Positions 14,401 through 24,765 of a DNA stretch of 64,000 nucleotides are shown piece by piece. The position numbers and the translations under genes were made by a program. The stretch's first letter is position 1; the number at the start of each line of letters is the position of its first letter. Source of the stretch: Crossaster papposus (taxonomy: Eukaryota > Echinodermata > Asteroidea > Velatida > Solasteridae); assembly GCA_037893245.1 (NCBI GenBank), contig JBAIAA010000349.1:186001-250000 (forward strand). The letters are read 5' to 3'. The notes beneath the pieces were generated by a model. It saw only the letters and a program-made list of their open reading frames with translations. It searched no databases and was not told the DNA's origin.

Positions 14401-15261
14401 ATCTAGACACGAACTGGTTAACCAGTTCGCGCCCGAGGACGTATTCAGCAAAGTTTTCCCTAGACTTAAAACAGATGACGCATAAACACGTCACGAGCAA
14501 GGCCGGAAATGTATGTCAGCAGCGAGCAAGGCCGAAAATGTCTGTCACTGTGTCAGCAACGAGCAAGGTCGGAAATGCGTGGGCGTGCTTCCCGGTACCA
14601 TCGGCCTAAACCCGCCTCGGATCGAGTTTCGTTAAAAACAATTCGCGCCTCGGGTCGGTGATATTAAAATAATCCCGGCGCGAACTAGTTAAACAATGCC
14701 AGAGATGGACCTAGCTGCGTTTGGTGACCACAGTCTCAAAGCAGTTAGACCTTGAGATTTCTGACACGATTTCTCGGCGCTGAGCAGGGCCGTCACTTTG
14801 ACAAAATATGCAATCTGATGTGTGTGGAAAGGAACTCAAAGAATACCCGGACGGCGAGAGCGAAAAAACAAAAATAACATAAGAATAACTGCTCGACCCC
14901 GGTTGAAAACAAACGCTGTTTTTCGTGCTTTTCTCGGCATCCATGATTGTAAAACTTGGGAAAAGTCAGTTAAACGATATTTACTATGAAATACAACCCC
15001 CCAATTCTACCCATTCATGATAATTCAAGCAATTACCAATGGTGTATACTACCTTTAAATCGTAACTTTTAAAAATCTAGTTCGTCTACCTTTGAAACCT
15101 GGGGTGAATTTGGCCAGTTCCGGCGTAAGCGTCTCGTAGAATTGGAGCTCGGCCGGCGAGACAGGTTTACAGATGGTTGACTCGTCATACTTCATCATTC
15201 CCGTGTGGCCGCCGACCTGGTGCACAAAGGGCACGAGGGTCACACACTCGGGGCTCTCCAT
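8484..15261 (-). CDS. IP6K: Inositol hexakisphosphate kinase (IP6K), multi-exon, one middle exon unresolved
   Basis: IP6 kinases phosphorylate InsP6 to the inositol pyrophosphate 5-InsP7. Coding exons in transcript order are 15261-15090, 10481-10309, 9579-9404 and 8900-8484. Exon 1 starts at ATG 15261 in a good context (ACAATGG) and encodes the conserved N-terminal block (FVHQVGGHTGMMKYDE, then CKP and FTPGFKG). The 10481-10309 exon has an acidic stretch followed by NPWGVHLNRLQMARM. The 9579-9404 exon encodes FILLENLTSKF and the family signature PCILDVKLG. The last exon encodes the TSLLFMYEG and IIDFANS motifs and the YGLENL tail. The joins 10309/9579 (phase 1) and 9404/8900 (phase 0) are exact, with GT-AG borders. 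Exon 1 ends in phase 1, while the next confirmed exon needs two upstream bases, so at least one exon between 15089 and 10482 is missing. A phase-compatible candidate is 14814-14751, but its sequence is not recognisably conserved. Introns are full of MITEs and SINEs. Confidence 0.85.
8915..9258 (+). mobile_element. SINE with tRNA-like B-box (family E)
   Basis: Carries GTGGGTTCGAGTCCAGCC, a pol III B-box-like sequence. It shares a long body with 11600-11965, including CTTGGGCAAGGCACTTTGTC, CCAGGAGTAAATGGGTACC and TTTGCGCCGAAATGGCAGCA. It begins about 15 bp on the intron side of the acceptor of the last IP6K exon. Its sequence is a mobile copy, so the open frame across it is not coding. Confidence 0.75.
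9259..10308. other. IP6K exon 9404-9579 flanked by intron sequence
   Basis: Apart from the IP6K exon, 9285-9400 resembles the CTCTGAAGA...GATCGAAATATTAGG repeat of 34270-34410 and 37130-37260. From 9600 to 10300 I see only AT-rich intron sequence without recognised repeats. Confidence 0.45.
10500..10580. repeat. Short dispersed repeat (GTACCGGTACCCGA type)
   Basis: Contains GTACCGGTACCCGA and GGAACCGATTCCAGATTATG. Related copies occur at 35225-35300 and, inverted, at 51098-51175. All three lie within about 35 bp of an exon border: the IP6K exon acceptor at 10482, the RPP25-like last exon acceptor at 35196, and the METTL5 exon 1 donor at 51181. Confidence 0.6.
10596..10790. mobile_element. 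Foldback MITE ending in TGTTTTATAACA
   Basis: The arms pair: CATATGGACTGGCAATGA at the left with TCATGCCAGTCCATATG at the right, and inside them GAGCACGTCTATTCCCCCGA with its near complement. The distal motif TGTTTTATAAC recurs at the ends of similar hairpins at 28305-28465 and 60365-60530, suggesting one family with variable arms. Confidence 0.6.
10980..11090 (-). mobile_element. MITE family B fragment
   Basis: Matches the internal part of family B (CAGCAGCGAGCAAGG, then GCGTGCTTCCCGGTACC and GGCCTGAACC). Both ends are missing. Confidence 0.55.
11117..11580. mobile_element. hAT-type MITE with CTAGTGCTGGG ends
   Basis: Terminal inverted repeats begin ACTAGTGCTGGGGGAGTA at the left and end TACTCGCCCAGCACTAGT at the right. 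The subterminal regions are rich in CGAGTACT motifs. hAT non-autonomous elements often have CAGTGCTGGGC-like ends, which supports but does not prove the assignment. An inverted relative occupies about 35780-36199. Confidence 0.6.
11600..11965 (+). mobile_element. SINE with tRNA-like head (family E), longest copy
   Basis: The head reads GTGGTCTCGTGGTCTGGAGC, then the B-box GGTTCGAGTCC at 11665-11675. The body matches 8915-9258, and the 3' end is an ATT microsatellite. The tRNA-like cloverleaf is degenerate, so it is not called as a tRNA gene. Confidence 0.75.
12155..12260 (-). mobile_element. SINE family E fragment
   Basis: The reverse complement contains CTTGGGCAAGACATTTTACT, CTCTCTCCATCCAGGAGTA and AAATGGGAATGTGAAGGTAG, matching the family E body. 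The flanks up to about 12540 look like a further repeat but were not classified. Confidence 0.5.
12643..12883. mobile_element. MITE family B copy, near full length
   Basis: Begins TTAACCAGTTCGCGCC and ends GGCGCGAACTAGTTAA, about 235 bp. Inside are GGTTCAGGCCGATAGTACC, ATTTCCGGCCTTGCTCGCTG and TTATGCGTCATC. TTAA at both edges suggests a TTAA target site as in piggyBac-type elements, which is an inference. About a dozen copies occur in the window. Confidence 0.75.
12933..13093 (-). mobile_element. MITE family A fragment
   Basis: Matches one half of family A (GGCATCCATGATTGTA, GACAGGTCAGTTAA, TTCAAGCAATTACCAATGG). The distal half is absent. Confidence 0.6.
13094..14332. other. IP6K intron, nothing recognised
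   Basis: AT-rich intron sequence with an ACATGTACATGTACATG microsatellite near 13227-13242. No exon with IP6K similarity was found despite a directed search for the missing middle exon. Confidence 0.4.
14333..14692. mobile_element. Two abutting MITE family B copies
   Basis: A truncated copy (14333-14420) ends GAACTGGTTAA, and the same TTAA begins a second, full-length copy (to 14692, ending GGCGCGAACTAGTTAA). Sharing one TTAA implies that insertion occurred at the edge of an older copy. Confidence 0.7.
14751..14814 (-). other. Candidate missing IP6K exon (weak)
   Basis: This lies in the only non-repeat island between the family B copy and the family A copy. It has an AG acceptor at 14815-14816 and a GT donor at 14750-14749. 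Its 64 bases are open and would fit the phases of IP6K exon 1 and of exon 10481-10309. The encoded 20 residues show no clear family similarity and the donor (GTCTAA) is poor, so this is only a candidate. Confidence 0.2.
14865..15058 (-). mobile_element. MITE family A partial copy beside IP6K exon 1
   Basis: Carries AACTGCTCGACCCCGGTTGA, GGCATCCATGATTGTAAAAC and the terminal CCAATGGTGTATACTACC before TTTAAA. Its end is about 30 bp from the donor of IP6K coding exon 1. Confidence 0.7.
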
Positions 15262-15427
15262 TGTCACCTCGGGGCCGGGTCGGTTGGAGAGCTGGTCATT
15301 GGCGTTAAAATATGCGACCGGCGAAGCTGTATCTGCGACTTTTTTTAGCGTGACTGCTTCAGTAGTTTACACTGTAAATGCAAAATGAAATTTCACAAAT
15401 CAGAAAGTTTTTATCATTGCTCTCTAA

Positions 15428-16052
15428 AGCCGCGTTCGCATTGGACTTAATATTGTCAAAAGTTACCATACGTGGTTGTCAAAGTTCACGGCGGTAATTC
15501 TTCCGAGCGTCCGCACTTGGATTAAACGGCTCGCGGAAAGTACTAGGCCAGAGTAACATATCCTCTTAGAATCTAATGAGGGCACCCTACGTCTGAACTC
15601 CGACACCAGATGTGGTTTTGTAAAAATCGCGCGGTAAATTTACACGAATAGCAGAAAACGACAGAAATTCGGCTTAGAATTCGCTCGAAAGTATGCAAAA
15701 TTCAGTCAAGTCACATGGTGCAGTGCGCATTATATCATGTACATGTAGACAAGTACAAGTGATAAGCGCGCGAAACCGTAGAGGTCATGCATTGTGTGAC
15801 CTCTAGACGGAAATCATGTGACCAAAATGTAGGTTTTACATTACGTAGCTGTGTCCGCACTGGACTTTTCAGCGACGTAAAACATACAACATAACTCCTC
15901 CGCTAGAAGCTTGGGCCTGTAGATCTTACTGTTGCGGAGGGTAAAATGGGCAATTTGACAATGTTACCGCCTGTCCGCATTGGATTTAATTTGGTTAAGT
16001 TGAAAACAGTCTCCGTAGGTTTTACCCAAAAGAGTCTAATGCGAACGCAGCT
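15428..16052. mobile_element. Harbinger-like MITE with TAA flanks
   Basis: The left end AGCCGCGTTCGCATTGGAC and the right end GTCTAATGCGAACGCAGCT are inverted with two mismatches. Both are flanked by TAA (15425-15427 and 16053-16055). A 3-bp TWA duplication is typical of PIF/Harbinger elements. It lies about 165 bp upstream of the IP6K start codon. No transposase frame. Confidence 0.7.
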
Positions 16053-16970
16053 TAATACAGCCTATGGGTCGTGCACAGTTGTACGAGGGGTGCCCTTTAC
16101 CTAGCTTCCTATGGGTGGTGCAAATACAATTTTGCTGGTAGTACGCACTGCATTCCTCGTTCAGTTGACACTCGTATACCAGTGGAATTGCTTTGTCTGT
16201 TCGCCGACTCTCTTAAATAAACAGGCCTCGAAATAGTACTAGCCCGGCGTACAAAGTCTAGCGAAAACTGCTCCGGGCTACCCAGACCCACTTCCTTGGT
16301 TGCCCGGTGGGCTTGTGAAAAATTCAGTAACCTACCTGTAAAGGTTTAGATTAAAATACATGTTAAAATTTGATCAAAATAAACCAAGTATAAACTGTCT
16401 TTTGTTTGTGTTTTTCGGCATGATTATCGATAGCCTGGGAGCGCTCGATCCACGCGTGCATGCAGTGCACTGCGATCTCACGAACAGAGTAGACTGGTGG
16501 GCTTCAGTGAGATTAGTATAGTATAAACTACGGCGCAGGGTACCGCACATATGTGCACTATTCTCTTTCACATCAGCCTTTCTTACCATAACAGCCCACT
16601 GCGTAGCTGTAAAGTAAATGAGCGTTCTGCCGTGTCACTAGTAGTAGCGTCTGATACAGAGTCTGTTCAGAACAGCGCCCTCTGTGTACGTTACTACGGA
16701 TGTACATTGTAAGTACATGTACATGCGTGCGCTGAACGAATAGTTTTGTGCATTGTGCATACGGGCTAGCAAAAATGTAAACGGGCTAGTAAAATCTGCA
16801 GTTTGCTAGCCCGGTGGGCTACCCAGGAAAAAAAGTTAGCGCAAGGCCTGATAAACCATTTTTTTGCTGGTCAGCCGACCCGTGTTGGAAATAGATTTTA
16901 TACCACTTTTCTTAAAAGCCATTTTAAAGGATGCTTTAGACTTGATAAAAGCCTGCGGATAAAATTATTT
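16053..16970. other. Intron or upstream DNA of IP6K, no gene seen
   Basis: Contains several GGGCTAGC/GCTAGCCC motifs near 16240-16270 and 16763-16815, which may be another foldback pair (ACGGGCTAG). Not delimited. Confidence 0.35.
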
Positions 16971-17556
16971 TAAGGGTAGGATACACCGTTGGTAATTGGT
17001 TGAATTATCATGAATGTATATTTGGGGGGTTGTATCTTATAGAAAATATTGTTCAACTGACCTGTCCGAAGTTGTACAATCATGGATGCCGAGAAAAGCA
17101 TGAAACACAGCGTTTGTTTTCAACCGGCGACGGGCAGTTATTTTTATGTTATTTTTGTTTTTTCATGATCGCCGTCGCAATTTGTTCTTTATAACATTTT
17201 ATTTTTTTGAATAATTACAGGATATCTAGCGCGATCATTTTGCTGGAGGCCTAGAATCATTATTTACTTTCAAATAAGTAAGATATTTCTTAATAATTCA
17301 GTAGTAAATATTTTTGATACCTGCAAATGGTGTAAGATACACCATTTGCAGATGTCGAAAAAAAAATTACAACCGAATTATTAAGAAATATATTACTTAT
17401 TTTAAAGTAAATAATGAATCTAGGCATCCAGCAAAATGATTGCGCTAGATATCCAGGTTTTGTAAAAAAACCAAACGAATTGGTTGTAAAACTTTGAACA
17501 GGTCAGTTAAACGATATTTACTATAAAACAAACAATTACCAATGGTGTATCCTACC
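16971..17556. mobile_element. Two MITE family A copies, tail to tail
   Basis: A plus-strand copy from about 16971 meets a minus-strand copy ending at about 17556. At the junction the two right ends form a hairpin (17321-17352; CTGCAAATGGTGTA with TACACCATTTGCAG). Both copies carry the ATCTAGCGCGATCATTTTGC-type core. The second copy lacks part of its middle. Confidence 0.75.
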
Positions 17557-17750
17557 TAAAGCTTGTTACATGTACACAGAAACCTGCCAAACATTCAGGA
17601 CACTTTGTCAGCGTTAAAAAACACACCATTGGAATTGGAATTTGCTGATTCAGATTTACATTTCTACTACAATTGACCATTGACTGGTGATTCCCACTGG
17701 CATCATGTGGCCGGCCTTGGCCCTGTATGAATACAGGTGGGATGTGTAAG

Positions 17751-18233
17751 GCCAAATTAAAAAAAAAACATGTTTAGCGTCATGCTTTTTTTTTAAAGAA
17801 GGGAAGGAGGCCCTTTTTTCTTCTTTTTTTTCTTTTCAAAATGGCCGCTCGACACATCTTAATTTAAGTCATGCAGTAAACATGTAACACCCTATCTTCC
17901 AATTTAAAATTAAAACATGGTTCACCCACGATTAAAAATTAAAATTCATGTAGGTCGATCATGGAGGATTCCTCCATGGGTCGATCAAGCATGAAGGAAT
18001 AAGAGCAGTATGCACCGTACACGACTACACGTCACACCCTAGCCTTCTTATTAGAACAAAATATATTTCCAGAGCATGCACACAGTGATGCTAAAGTCTA
18101 AAATACGATCATAACATTTTATTATCTTTAACAAATGTTCAAAATTTGGATTTTTTTCAAAAAGAAAAAAGGAGGCGGCCCCCAAAAAGGAAGCGGGCGG
18201 TGACGCTAAACATGTTTTTTTGTTATTTGGCCT
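17751..18233. mobile_element. Foldback MITE (CATGTTTAGCGTCA ends)
   Basis: GGCCAAATTAAAAAA then CATGTTTAGCGTCATG at the left pairs with GGTGACGCTAAACATG and TTTGGCC at the right. The interior includes oligo-T/C tracts and a CATGGAGGATTCCTCCATGG palindrome near 17962-17981. Confidence 0.65.
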
Positions 18234-18295
18234 AAAGTAGGGATGTAAATACATGCATACATGTACTTGTTGTACAGTACAGATACTATTTGCAC

Positions 18296-18543
18296 AGGGG
18301 CCAATTTCATAGAGCTGCTAAGCACCAAAATATGCTTAGCATGAACATTTGTCCTTGGCAAAAACAAGGTTACAGACCAAATTTCCACATGATCTTTATT
18401 GTTTTTGATTGATAATCAGCTGTTTTGGGGGTTGGAATGAAAAAAACCTAGAATTTTGGCTGGTAACCTGTTTTTAATGAGCAAGACTTTTTGGTGCTAA
18501 GCAAATTTGTGTGCTTAGCAGCTCTATGAAGTTGGCCCCTGTG
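18296..18543. mobile_element. MITE family C, full copy
   Basis: The ends GGGGCCAATTTCATAGAGCT and AGCTCTATGAAGTTGGCCCC are nearly perfect inverted repeats, each followed inward by TGCTTAGCA/GCTAAGCA. This is the cleanest copy of the family in the window. Confidence 0.75.
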
Positions 18544-18721
18544 CATAGTATCTGTACAATGACATGTATAGTACATGTATACATTTGTACATGTAAATTG
18601 TACAAGTAATTCATGTACAGGATATAGAGTATGCACTCTTTGCAAACAAATGGTTTACAATACAATAGTTGCTGGCAGTGCCCCTATTTCATTGTAAGCA
18701 ACTCACTAAGGCATAAAAAAA

Positions 18722-19055
18722 AAAATGTTATGTTGGCGTAACAGGCCCCCAAAAATAGGGTAGGTAGGTCGGGATTTTTTTTAATTTTTTTTTAAATTTT
18801 TTTTCCTCCCAGCAATGAAAATGATATGTTTTATAATTGTTTCAGCCGGTAGTGATACACGATAGCATGTCCAGGTTCAATATACACAATCCACACACAC
18901 AACAATGAGAAGAGGTCAGAAATGGTTTCAAACGTATTTATAACTAGATTTATATAGATTTTAATCATTAAATTTCGTCCCTTGAAAAAAAACATATCCA
19001 GGGTCGGCCGTATTTTTAGGGTCGGTCGGGTTACGCCAACATAACATTTTTTTTT
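18722..19055. mobile_element. Foldback MITE (ATGTTATGTTGGCGTAAC ends)
   Basis: ATGTTATGTTGGCGTAAC near 18726 and GTTACGCCAACATAACAT near 19029-19046 are inverted repeats. Inside each arm sit GGTAGGTCGGG-like and GGGTCGGTCGGG-like segments. The interior is AT-rich with no coding capacity. Confidence 0.65.
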
Positions 19056-19496
19056 GTTATGCCTAACATAAACAATAAAATGTGATGCGTTCTGGCAAAA
19101 TTAGACAGAACTGGGTACAGGCTATAGAAAGGGGAAAATGCAAATTGGTTAATGGTACATGTAGTAATAATTTCCCAATTTTCAGATTAATTGATATTTG
19201 TAAATCAAAAGAATTAACAGTGTTTTTAAAGAAAAAAAAATGACATTTCATGTGCAAAACTTGAAACTTCAAAGGCCTTTTTCTAAATATTTTACTTTTG
19301 CGACATGTTGGTAAAATGTTAACAATAATTTGTCATTTTTGGCATTTATTTAATCACCCCAAATTACACAATTAGACAAAATCGGGTCCCGTCGCTGTCC
19401 GCTTGATTTGGGATCCCGGCTGGTACCCATGCCATATGTGAAGGCTGTCAGGCGCCGGTGTCCGAGTAAAATGCAGACATTTACAGATTTTTGCTC

Positions 19497-19731
19497 TAAC
19501 CAGTTCGCGCCGGGATTATTTTAACATCACCGAGCCGACACGCGGGATTATTTTTAACGAAACTCGATCCGAAGCAGGTTCAGGCCGCCAGTAGCGGGAA
19601 TCACACCCATGCATTTCCGGCCTTGCTCGCTGCTGACAGACATTTCTGGCCTTGCTCGTGGCATGTTCATAAGTTTTGAATCTGGGGAAACCTTTGCGTT
19701 TATATTCGTCATCCGGCGCGAACTGGTTATT
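19497..19731. mobile_element. MITE family B copy
   Basis: Starts CTAACCAGTTCGCGCCGGGA and ends CATCCGGCGCGAACTGGTTA, with the usual family B interior. It is full length with few changes. Confidence 0.75.
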
Positions 19732-19754
19732 AACAGGGGTCATAGTACTAATCA

Positions 19755-20056
19755 CCGACATCACGCACAGACGGCCGAGGAAAAAGCAAGAAAAACGGTT
19801 TTCGTTTTCTACCGGCAACTTAGGCAGTTGTTCATCATGTTCTTGTTTTTTCCGCTAATGGCTGTAATGCCATCCGGCGATTGTGGATTTTTGTTTATTT
19901 AATTTTTTTGGAACAATTATGAATTACACAATATCTAGCGCAATTATTTTGCTGGATAGAATCATTATTTACTTTCAAATAAGTAGGTAATTTCTTAATA
20001 TTTGGATAGAAAGATTTTTGTATATTTGCAATTAAATTGGGTATCCCACCTTTATG
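19755..20056 (+). mobile_element. MITE family A partial copy
   Basis: Contains the AAAAAGCAAGAAAAACGG segment, the ATATCTAGCGCAATTATTTTGC core and a diverged right end GGGTATCCCACCTTTA. The left end is missing. Confidence 0.6.
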
Positions 20057-20427
20057 TTCTCTGGTTGTTCACTGTTAAAGGTGTTTGTTTTTGTATATAT
20101 TTGTATGACTGTTTTTGTATGCGATGCACCCTGCGAAATAATCAAAAAAATGAATGAATGAATGAATGAATGACTGACCACGTCAATGATTGCCCATGAT
20201 ACTGTGACCACACTCGTCGTTGTCTGATCGTACATCGTACTCAGTCTCACCATAGAGCAAGGCTCTATGGTCTCACTGTTCATCATCTTTTCAACATTTT
20301 TGCAATGACCTTAATCAGAGATAATTGATATTAATGGGAAATGAGAAAAGTGGTATTAGGATGCAACATTCTTTCCTCGTTAGTCGTTAGCTTGTGTTAG
20401 TGTAGTGTTAAGGTAGTGTTTACTCAC

Positions 20428-20560
20428 CGATTTCGCTATCACCACTCCCACCAGATCTGCATGAATTTGGTTCGTATGTTGTGTGTGTACGTACGTCGGC
20501 CGCGCCGCGGAGTGTCGTACACGTACACAAAATTACGTCCTGCCTGCGCGTCCGTACTAC
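20428..20560 (-). promoter_or_regulatory. Candidate promoter and 5' noncoding exon (possibly IP6K)
   Basis: A CpG-rich patch (CGGCCGCGCCGCGG near 20498) carries a good minus-strand donor, GCGAAATCG followed by GTGAGTAA, at 20428/20427. A short upstream ATG frame closes before the donor. The next coding exon in this orientation is the IP6K start exon at 15261, so this could be its untranslated first exon. The link is inference only. Confidence 0.3.
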
Positions 20561-20791
20561 TGCCCTCAACGTCAATTTAACTTTTAATGTCAGGTGGTCA
20601 GGGTATTGTGTAATGTTTTTCCCTTGGGTACGGGATATACATTGTTGTTGTTGGTGTAAGTTAGGTTGGCACTTCCAGCATACTACGTGCTCTTTGTGCC
20701 ATCAACAAAAAATACAAACGGAGCCTGATAGAGAACGAACGGAAAAAACAAAAAAACAAGCGGATGCAATGTATACAAGCTGGGAGGAGGC
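20561..20791. other. Intergenic, nothing recognised
   Basis: No exon or repeat identified. Confidence 0.3.
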
Positions 20792-20948
20792 TGTGATTCA
20801 CCAAACACAATGCAACTTTTGAAGAATACCCTGCAGGGCCGGATCGTGTGCCAGCAATTTAAGTGCCCGGGCACTGCCGGGTGATTTGCAGAGTCCGCAA
20901 CACCCCCAGGGGGAAGACCAAGTTGCAAAGATGTCTGGTGAATCACTA
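20792..20948. mobile_element. Small foldback repeat
   Basis: GTGATTCACCAAACA with GCAACTTT at the left pairs with AAGTTGCAAAGATGTCTGGTGAATCAC-like sequence at the right. It lies directly beside the 3' end of the LINE. Confidence 0.5.
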
Positions 20949-21048
20949 CCTACCCCCCAATAGATAGGCAATAACTCAAACAATCCCAGAGATCAAAAGA
21001 AAAGACAGAAAAAATGTATGAAAGAAAGGGATCATAGGGAGCTGAAAA

Positions 21049-24000
21049 TTATATGTTGATATTACATTTTTGGATGAAATTAATTATTTCATGCACATTT
21101 AGATTTTCTCCTAATAATTTCTCTATGGTCATTTGAGCATTTGAAAGTCTAAGATTTTTTTGTAGATTGTCCCTTTGTTTTTGATATTTTTTGCACTTAA
21201 TGAGAAAGTGCCCGACATCGTCATATAGGTTACAGGTGTCACATTTTCCATCTGGATGTTTCCCCATCTTATAAAGAAAGCCATTTAAGTTTCTGCAAAC
21301 TCCAAGCCTCAGTCTGTGAAGAATGACTTCTTTCCATCGTGGAAGGTCCCAAGATTTGAAATGTAGCTTGGCCTTTTTTTGAACAATTTTAAAGTTAGAA
21401 GATTTAGTATCTGTCCAAGATTTTTCCCATTTTTCTTCAAGTTCAAGTTTGAGTGTATGTTTTATCTCTGTATCTGACAGAGGGATATTAACTTCAATTT
21501 TATTTTTACGAGTAGCCATTTTTGCTTGCTTGTCTGCTTCCTCATTCCCTTTAATTCCACAGTGTCCTGGGACCCATTCAAAGATGACCATATTGGCTTG
21601 ATGTTGAATATTCAGTAAAGTATGACGAATATCACAGACTATTTTATTATTTGGGATGGGTTCCGAGATGGCTTGAAGAGCACTTAAACAATCACTAAAA
21701 ATACATGTGTTAAGAGGTTTAACTTGTTCAACCCATTCTACTGCAAGGAGGATGGCAAAGAGCTCAGCAGTAAAAATGGAAGCTTCATTGTTGAGACGAA
21801 CATTTTTAGCATATTTAAGTTGAGGGATGACAAAGCCACATCCTGTTCTGTTTAATTTGGGGTTAAATGATCCATCGGTGTAAATCCGAAGATAGTTTGT
21901 CCACCTCGTGTTGATGATTTCAGTGGCAATATGATATTATTGTCAGTAATGTGAACAGTATTGGAGAGAATTTCTTTAGAAATAACAGGCGAGTTGTAAT
22001 GCCAAAACGGAAACGGGTTATGCAGAGGAAAGATGTTAATGGGGATTTGTTGGTATCTTCCTTCATAAGGTGTCCGATGATGAGTATTCGTCCATTTATT
22101 GACATAATATTGTTTTTGCCAATTATCTTCTTGAAGGATTTTATTTAGGTGTAAAAGGTGAGTTTTAAGTTTGATTCCATATAAATTACACATTAATTGA
22201 CGCCGTAATTGGAGAGGAGGGTCACCACATTCAATTTGGAGATTCATTAAAGATGTACCGCGAATAGCTCCTGTACAGATTTTAAGTGACTGATACTGGA
22301 TACTATCAAGTTTAATTTTAATGGAGGTGGCGGCTGAGTCAAAAGCTTCAGATCCGTATATTAGTGGTTTGATCAATGATTTGTAGAGCCGAAAAAGAGT
22401 TTTACAGTCAGCTCCCCAATCATTACCACTAATACATCTGAGGATGTTAAGTTTATTTTTACATTTTTTAATAATGGAATCTATATGATGTTTTCACGTA
22501 AGTTTGTGGTCAAAGATTATTCCTAAGAATTTGGCAGTTTTACTTAAATTAATATTAACCTTGTTTATGTCAAGTTTCATGTTAGTATTAAGTTTGTTAG
22601 AAAATAGAACCGCAATTGTTTTAGAGGTAGATATTTTAAAACCCCATTTGTCACACCAGCATTTAATAGCATTAAGGTTATATTGAATTTTCTTTTTTAG
22701 GAAGTTAATATTTCTATGGGATTTCCAGATAGCGATATCGTCTGCAAATTGGGATATCTTAGCACCAACAATATTATTGGGTAAATCATTAACAGCAATG
22801 TTAAAAAGAATAGGGCTGATAACACTTCCTTGAGGAACACCATTTTTAAGTTCTCGTGGATCAGAGAGAATACCATTTACATTAACTTGAATTTTCCTAT
22901 TTTTAAGAAAGTTATCAATCCATAAGGTGATTCTGCCATAAATACCTAAAGCTTGAAGTTTAATGATGATGCCTTTTCGCCAAAGCATATCGTAAGCCTT
23001 TTCAATATCTAAAAACACAGTAAGGGTACTTTCCTTGTTAACGAAGGCCTTGTTAATGGAGGACTCTAGTTGGATGATATGATCTTTAGTACTACGGCCC
23101 TTTCGAAAGCCACTCTGATGACAGTCTAATAGGTTATGATTTTCAAGGTACCATATTAATCTAGTATTGACCATTCGTTCCATAAGTTTACATAAAGTTG
23201 ATGTAAGAGCAATGGGCCTGTAAGATAATGGATCATCAGCTTTCTTCCCTGGTTTTAGTAAAGGGATAATAATAGCTTCTTTCCAACTACTAGGACACTG
23301 TGCGGAAATCCAAATTAAGTTAAAAATTGTGAGAAGATAGTTGCGAATTTTCACAGGAAACCTTTTGATAATATTGTTGCTGATTTTATCCTTCCCAGGA
23401 GTAGTACATTTACTCTTATCAATGGCCTTATTGAGTTCAGCTGTAGTGAATGGTTCATTGATAGCATTATCATTGTTGTTATTAATGAATATGTCTTTTT
23501 CGGCATCTTTTTTAATTTTCTGGAAATCATCATTATAATTGGAATCACTAGAAATATTTGAGAAACTTTCAGCAAGATAGTCAGCTTTTTGTTTGTCCGA
23601 AATTATGTTAATATCATTCTTTTTAAGAATGGGAATGTTACGGTTTGACTGGGATTTATTAATACGTTTGATTTTATTCCATATAGTTTTGGAAGGGGTG
23701 TGGCAGTTTATTTCGTTGCAAAAATTCTCCCAATCCTTCTTTTTGGCAGCCTTTATGGTTTTACGTGCAATAGCTTTGGCTCTTTTATAAGCTATTAAGT
23801 CGGCTGGGAGGGAGGTTTTCTGAAGGGTTTTCAAAAATTGCTTTTTTGCAGTCTTCATTCCACCAAGGAGTAGTACTTTTGTTAGTTTTGGAGGGGTTGG
23901 TCATTGGAATGGCGTGGTTTATAGCAGACGTTAATTGGTTAACAAAGGTGTTGTAAACCTCTTCAGTGTTGTCAGAGTGATCAGGTTCAGTGATTAATTC

Positions 24001-24765
24001 ATCACAGGCTTTCTCAAATTTAGCCCAGTCAGCTTTCTTAATAGACCAGCGAGGGACTTGATTAGTAGGGGTATTGTAACAGGAACGATCACAGTTAATC
24101 ATAATGGGATAGTGATCGCTGCCCCAAGTATTGTCAAGAACTTTCCAAGTACAATTTGCAGCTATTCCTGAAGTGGTAATAGTGATGTCAATACAAGACA
24201 CATTGCCATTGATAGGATTTATTCTAGTGCCATCACCATTATTAATACAAACTAGATTATGGTTAATCAAAAAGTTTCCAACAGTGTTGCCATTTTTGTC
24301 TATGTTAATGCTTCCCCAGAGGGGGTTGTGGCTATTGAAGTCACCACATATAATAAAAACTTTGTCAATTTTTTCCACAATCTCATTAATATGACAATCT
24401 TCGAGATTTAAACAAGGATTGTAAACATTAGCAATGTACCATTTTTTATTATTTTTGTCATAAATTTCCATAATTTGAAATTCGATAGGGTCTTGATGGT
24501 TGCAAATATAATTAACAGCAAGACCTTTTTTAGTCAAGATGGCAGTACCACCACCTTGTTTCTTGGAGTCATTATTTCTGTCGTTTCTGTATATATTGTA
24601 CCCGGGTAAATTAAAATTACGATTTGTTTTGAGCCATGTTTCTTGAATGCATATAATGTCTGGTTTATCAGTGAGGTCATTTATAGCATTCTTAAATTCA
24701 TTACCATGTGCAATAAGTGATTGTGCATTCCATTGAAGTATGAAAACCATGATGAGAAAATTCAT
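21049..24765 (-). pseudogene. LINE ORF2: endonuclease, reverse transcriptase, RNase H, broken
   Basis: Endonuclease frame 24765-23785 shows QWNAQSL, IICIQETWL, GDFNSHNPLWG and SDHYPI. The reverse transcriptase frame 23858-22494 shows YRPIALTSTLCKLMERMV, SGFRKGRST, FLDIEKAYD, GVPQGSVISPILF and the catalytic FADD. The C-terminal connection 22376-21852 continues in the same frame after one TGA at 22494-22496. RNase H lies in another frame from about 21900 to 21049, with the acidic residues visible in YTDGS, FTAEL, FSDCLSA and EEADKQAK. So there is one frame change between endonuclease and RT (about 23800-23860), one premature stop after the RT core, and one frame change near 21900. All catalytic motifs are preserved, so decay is recent. 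The ATG at 24765 overlaps the ORF1 stop (ATGA). Confidence 0.85.
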
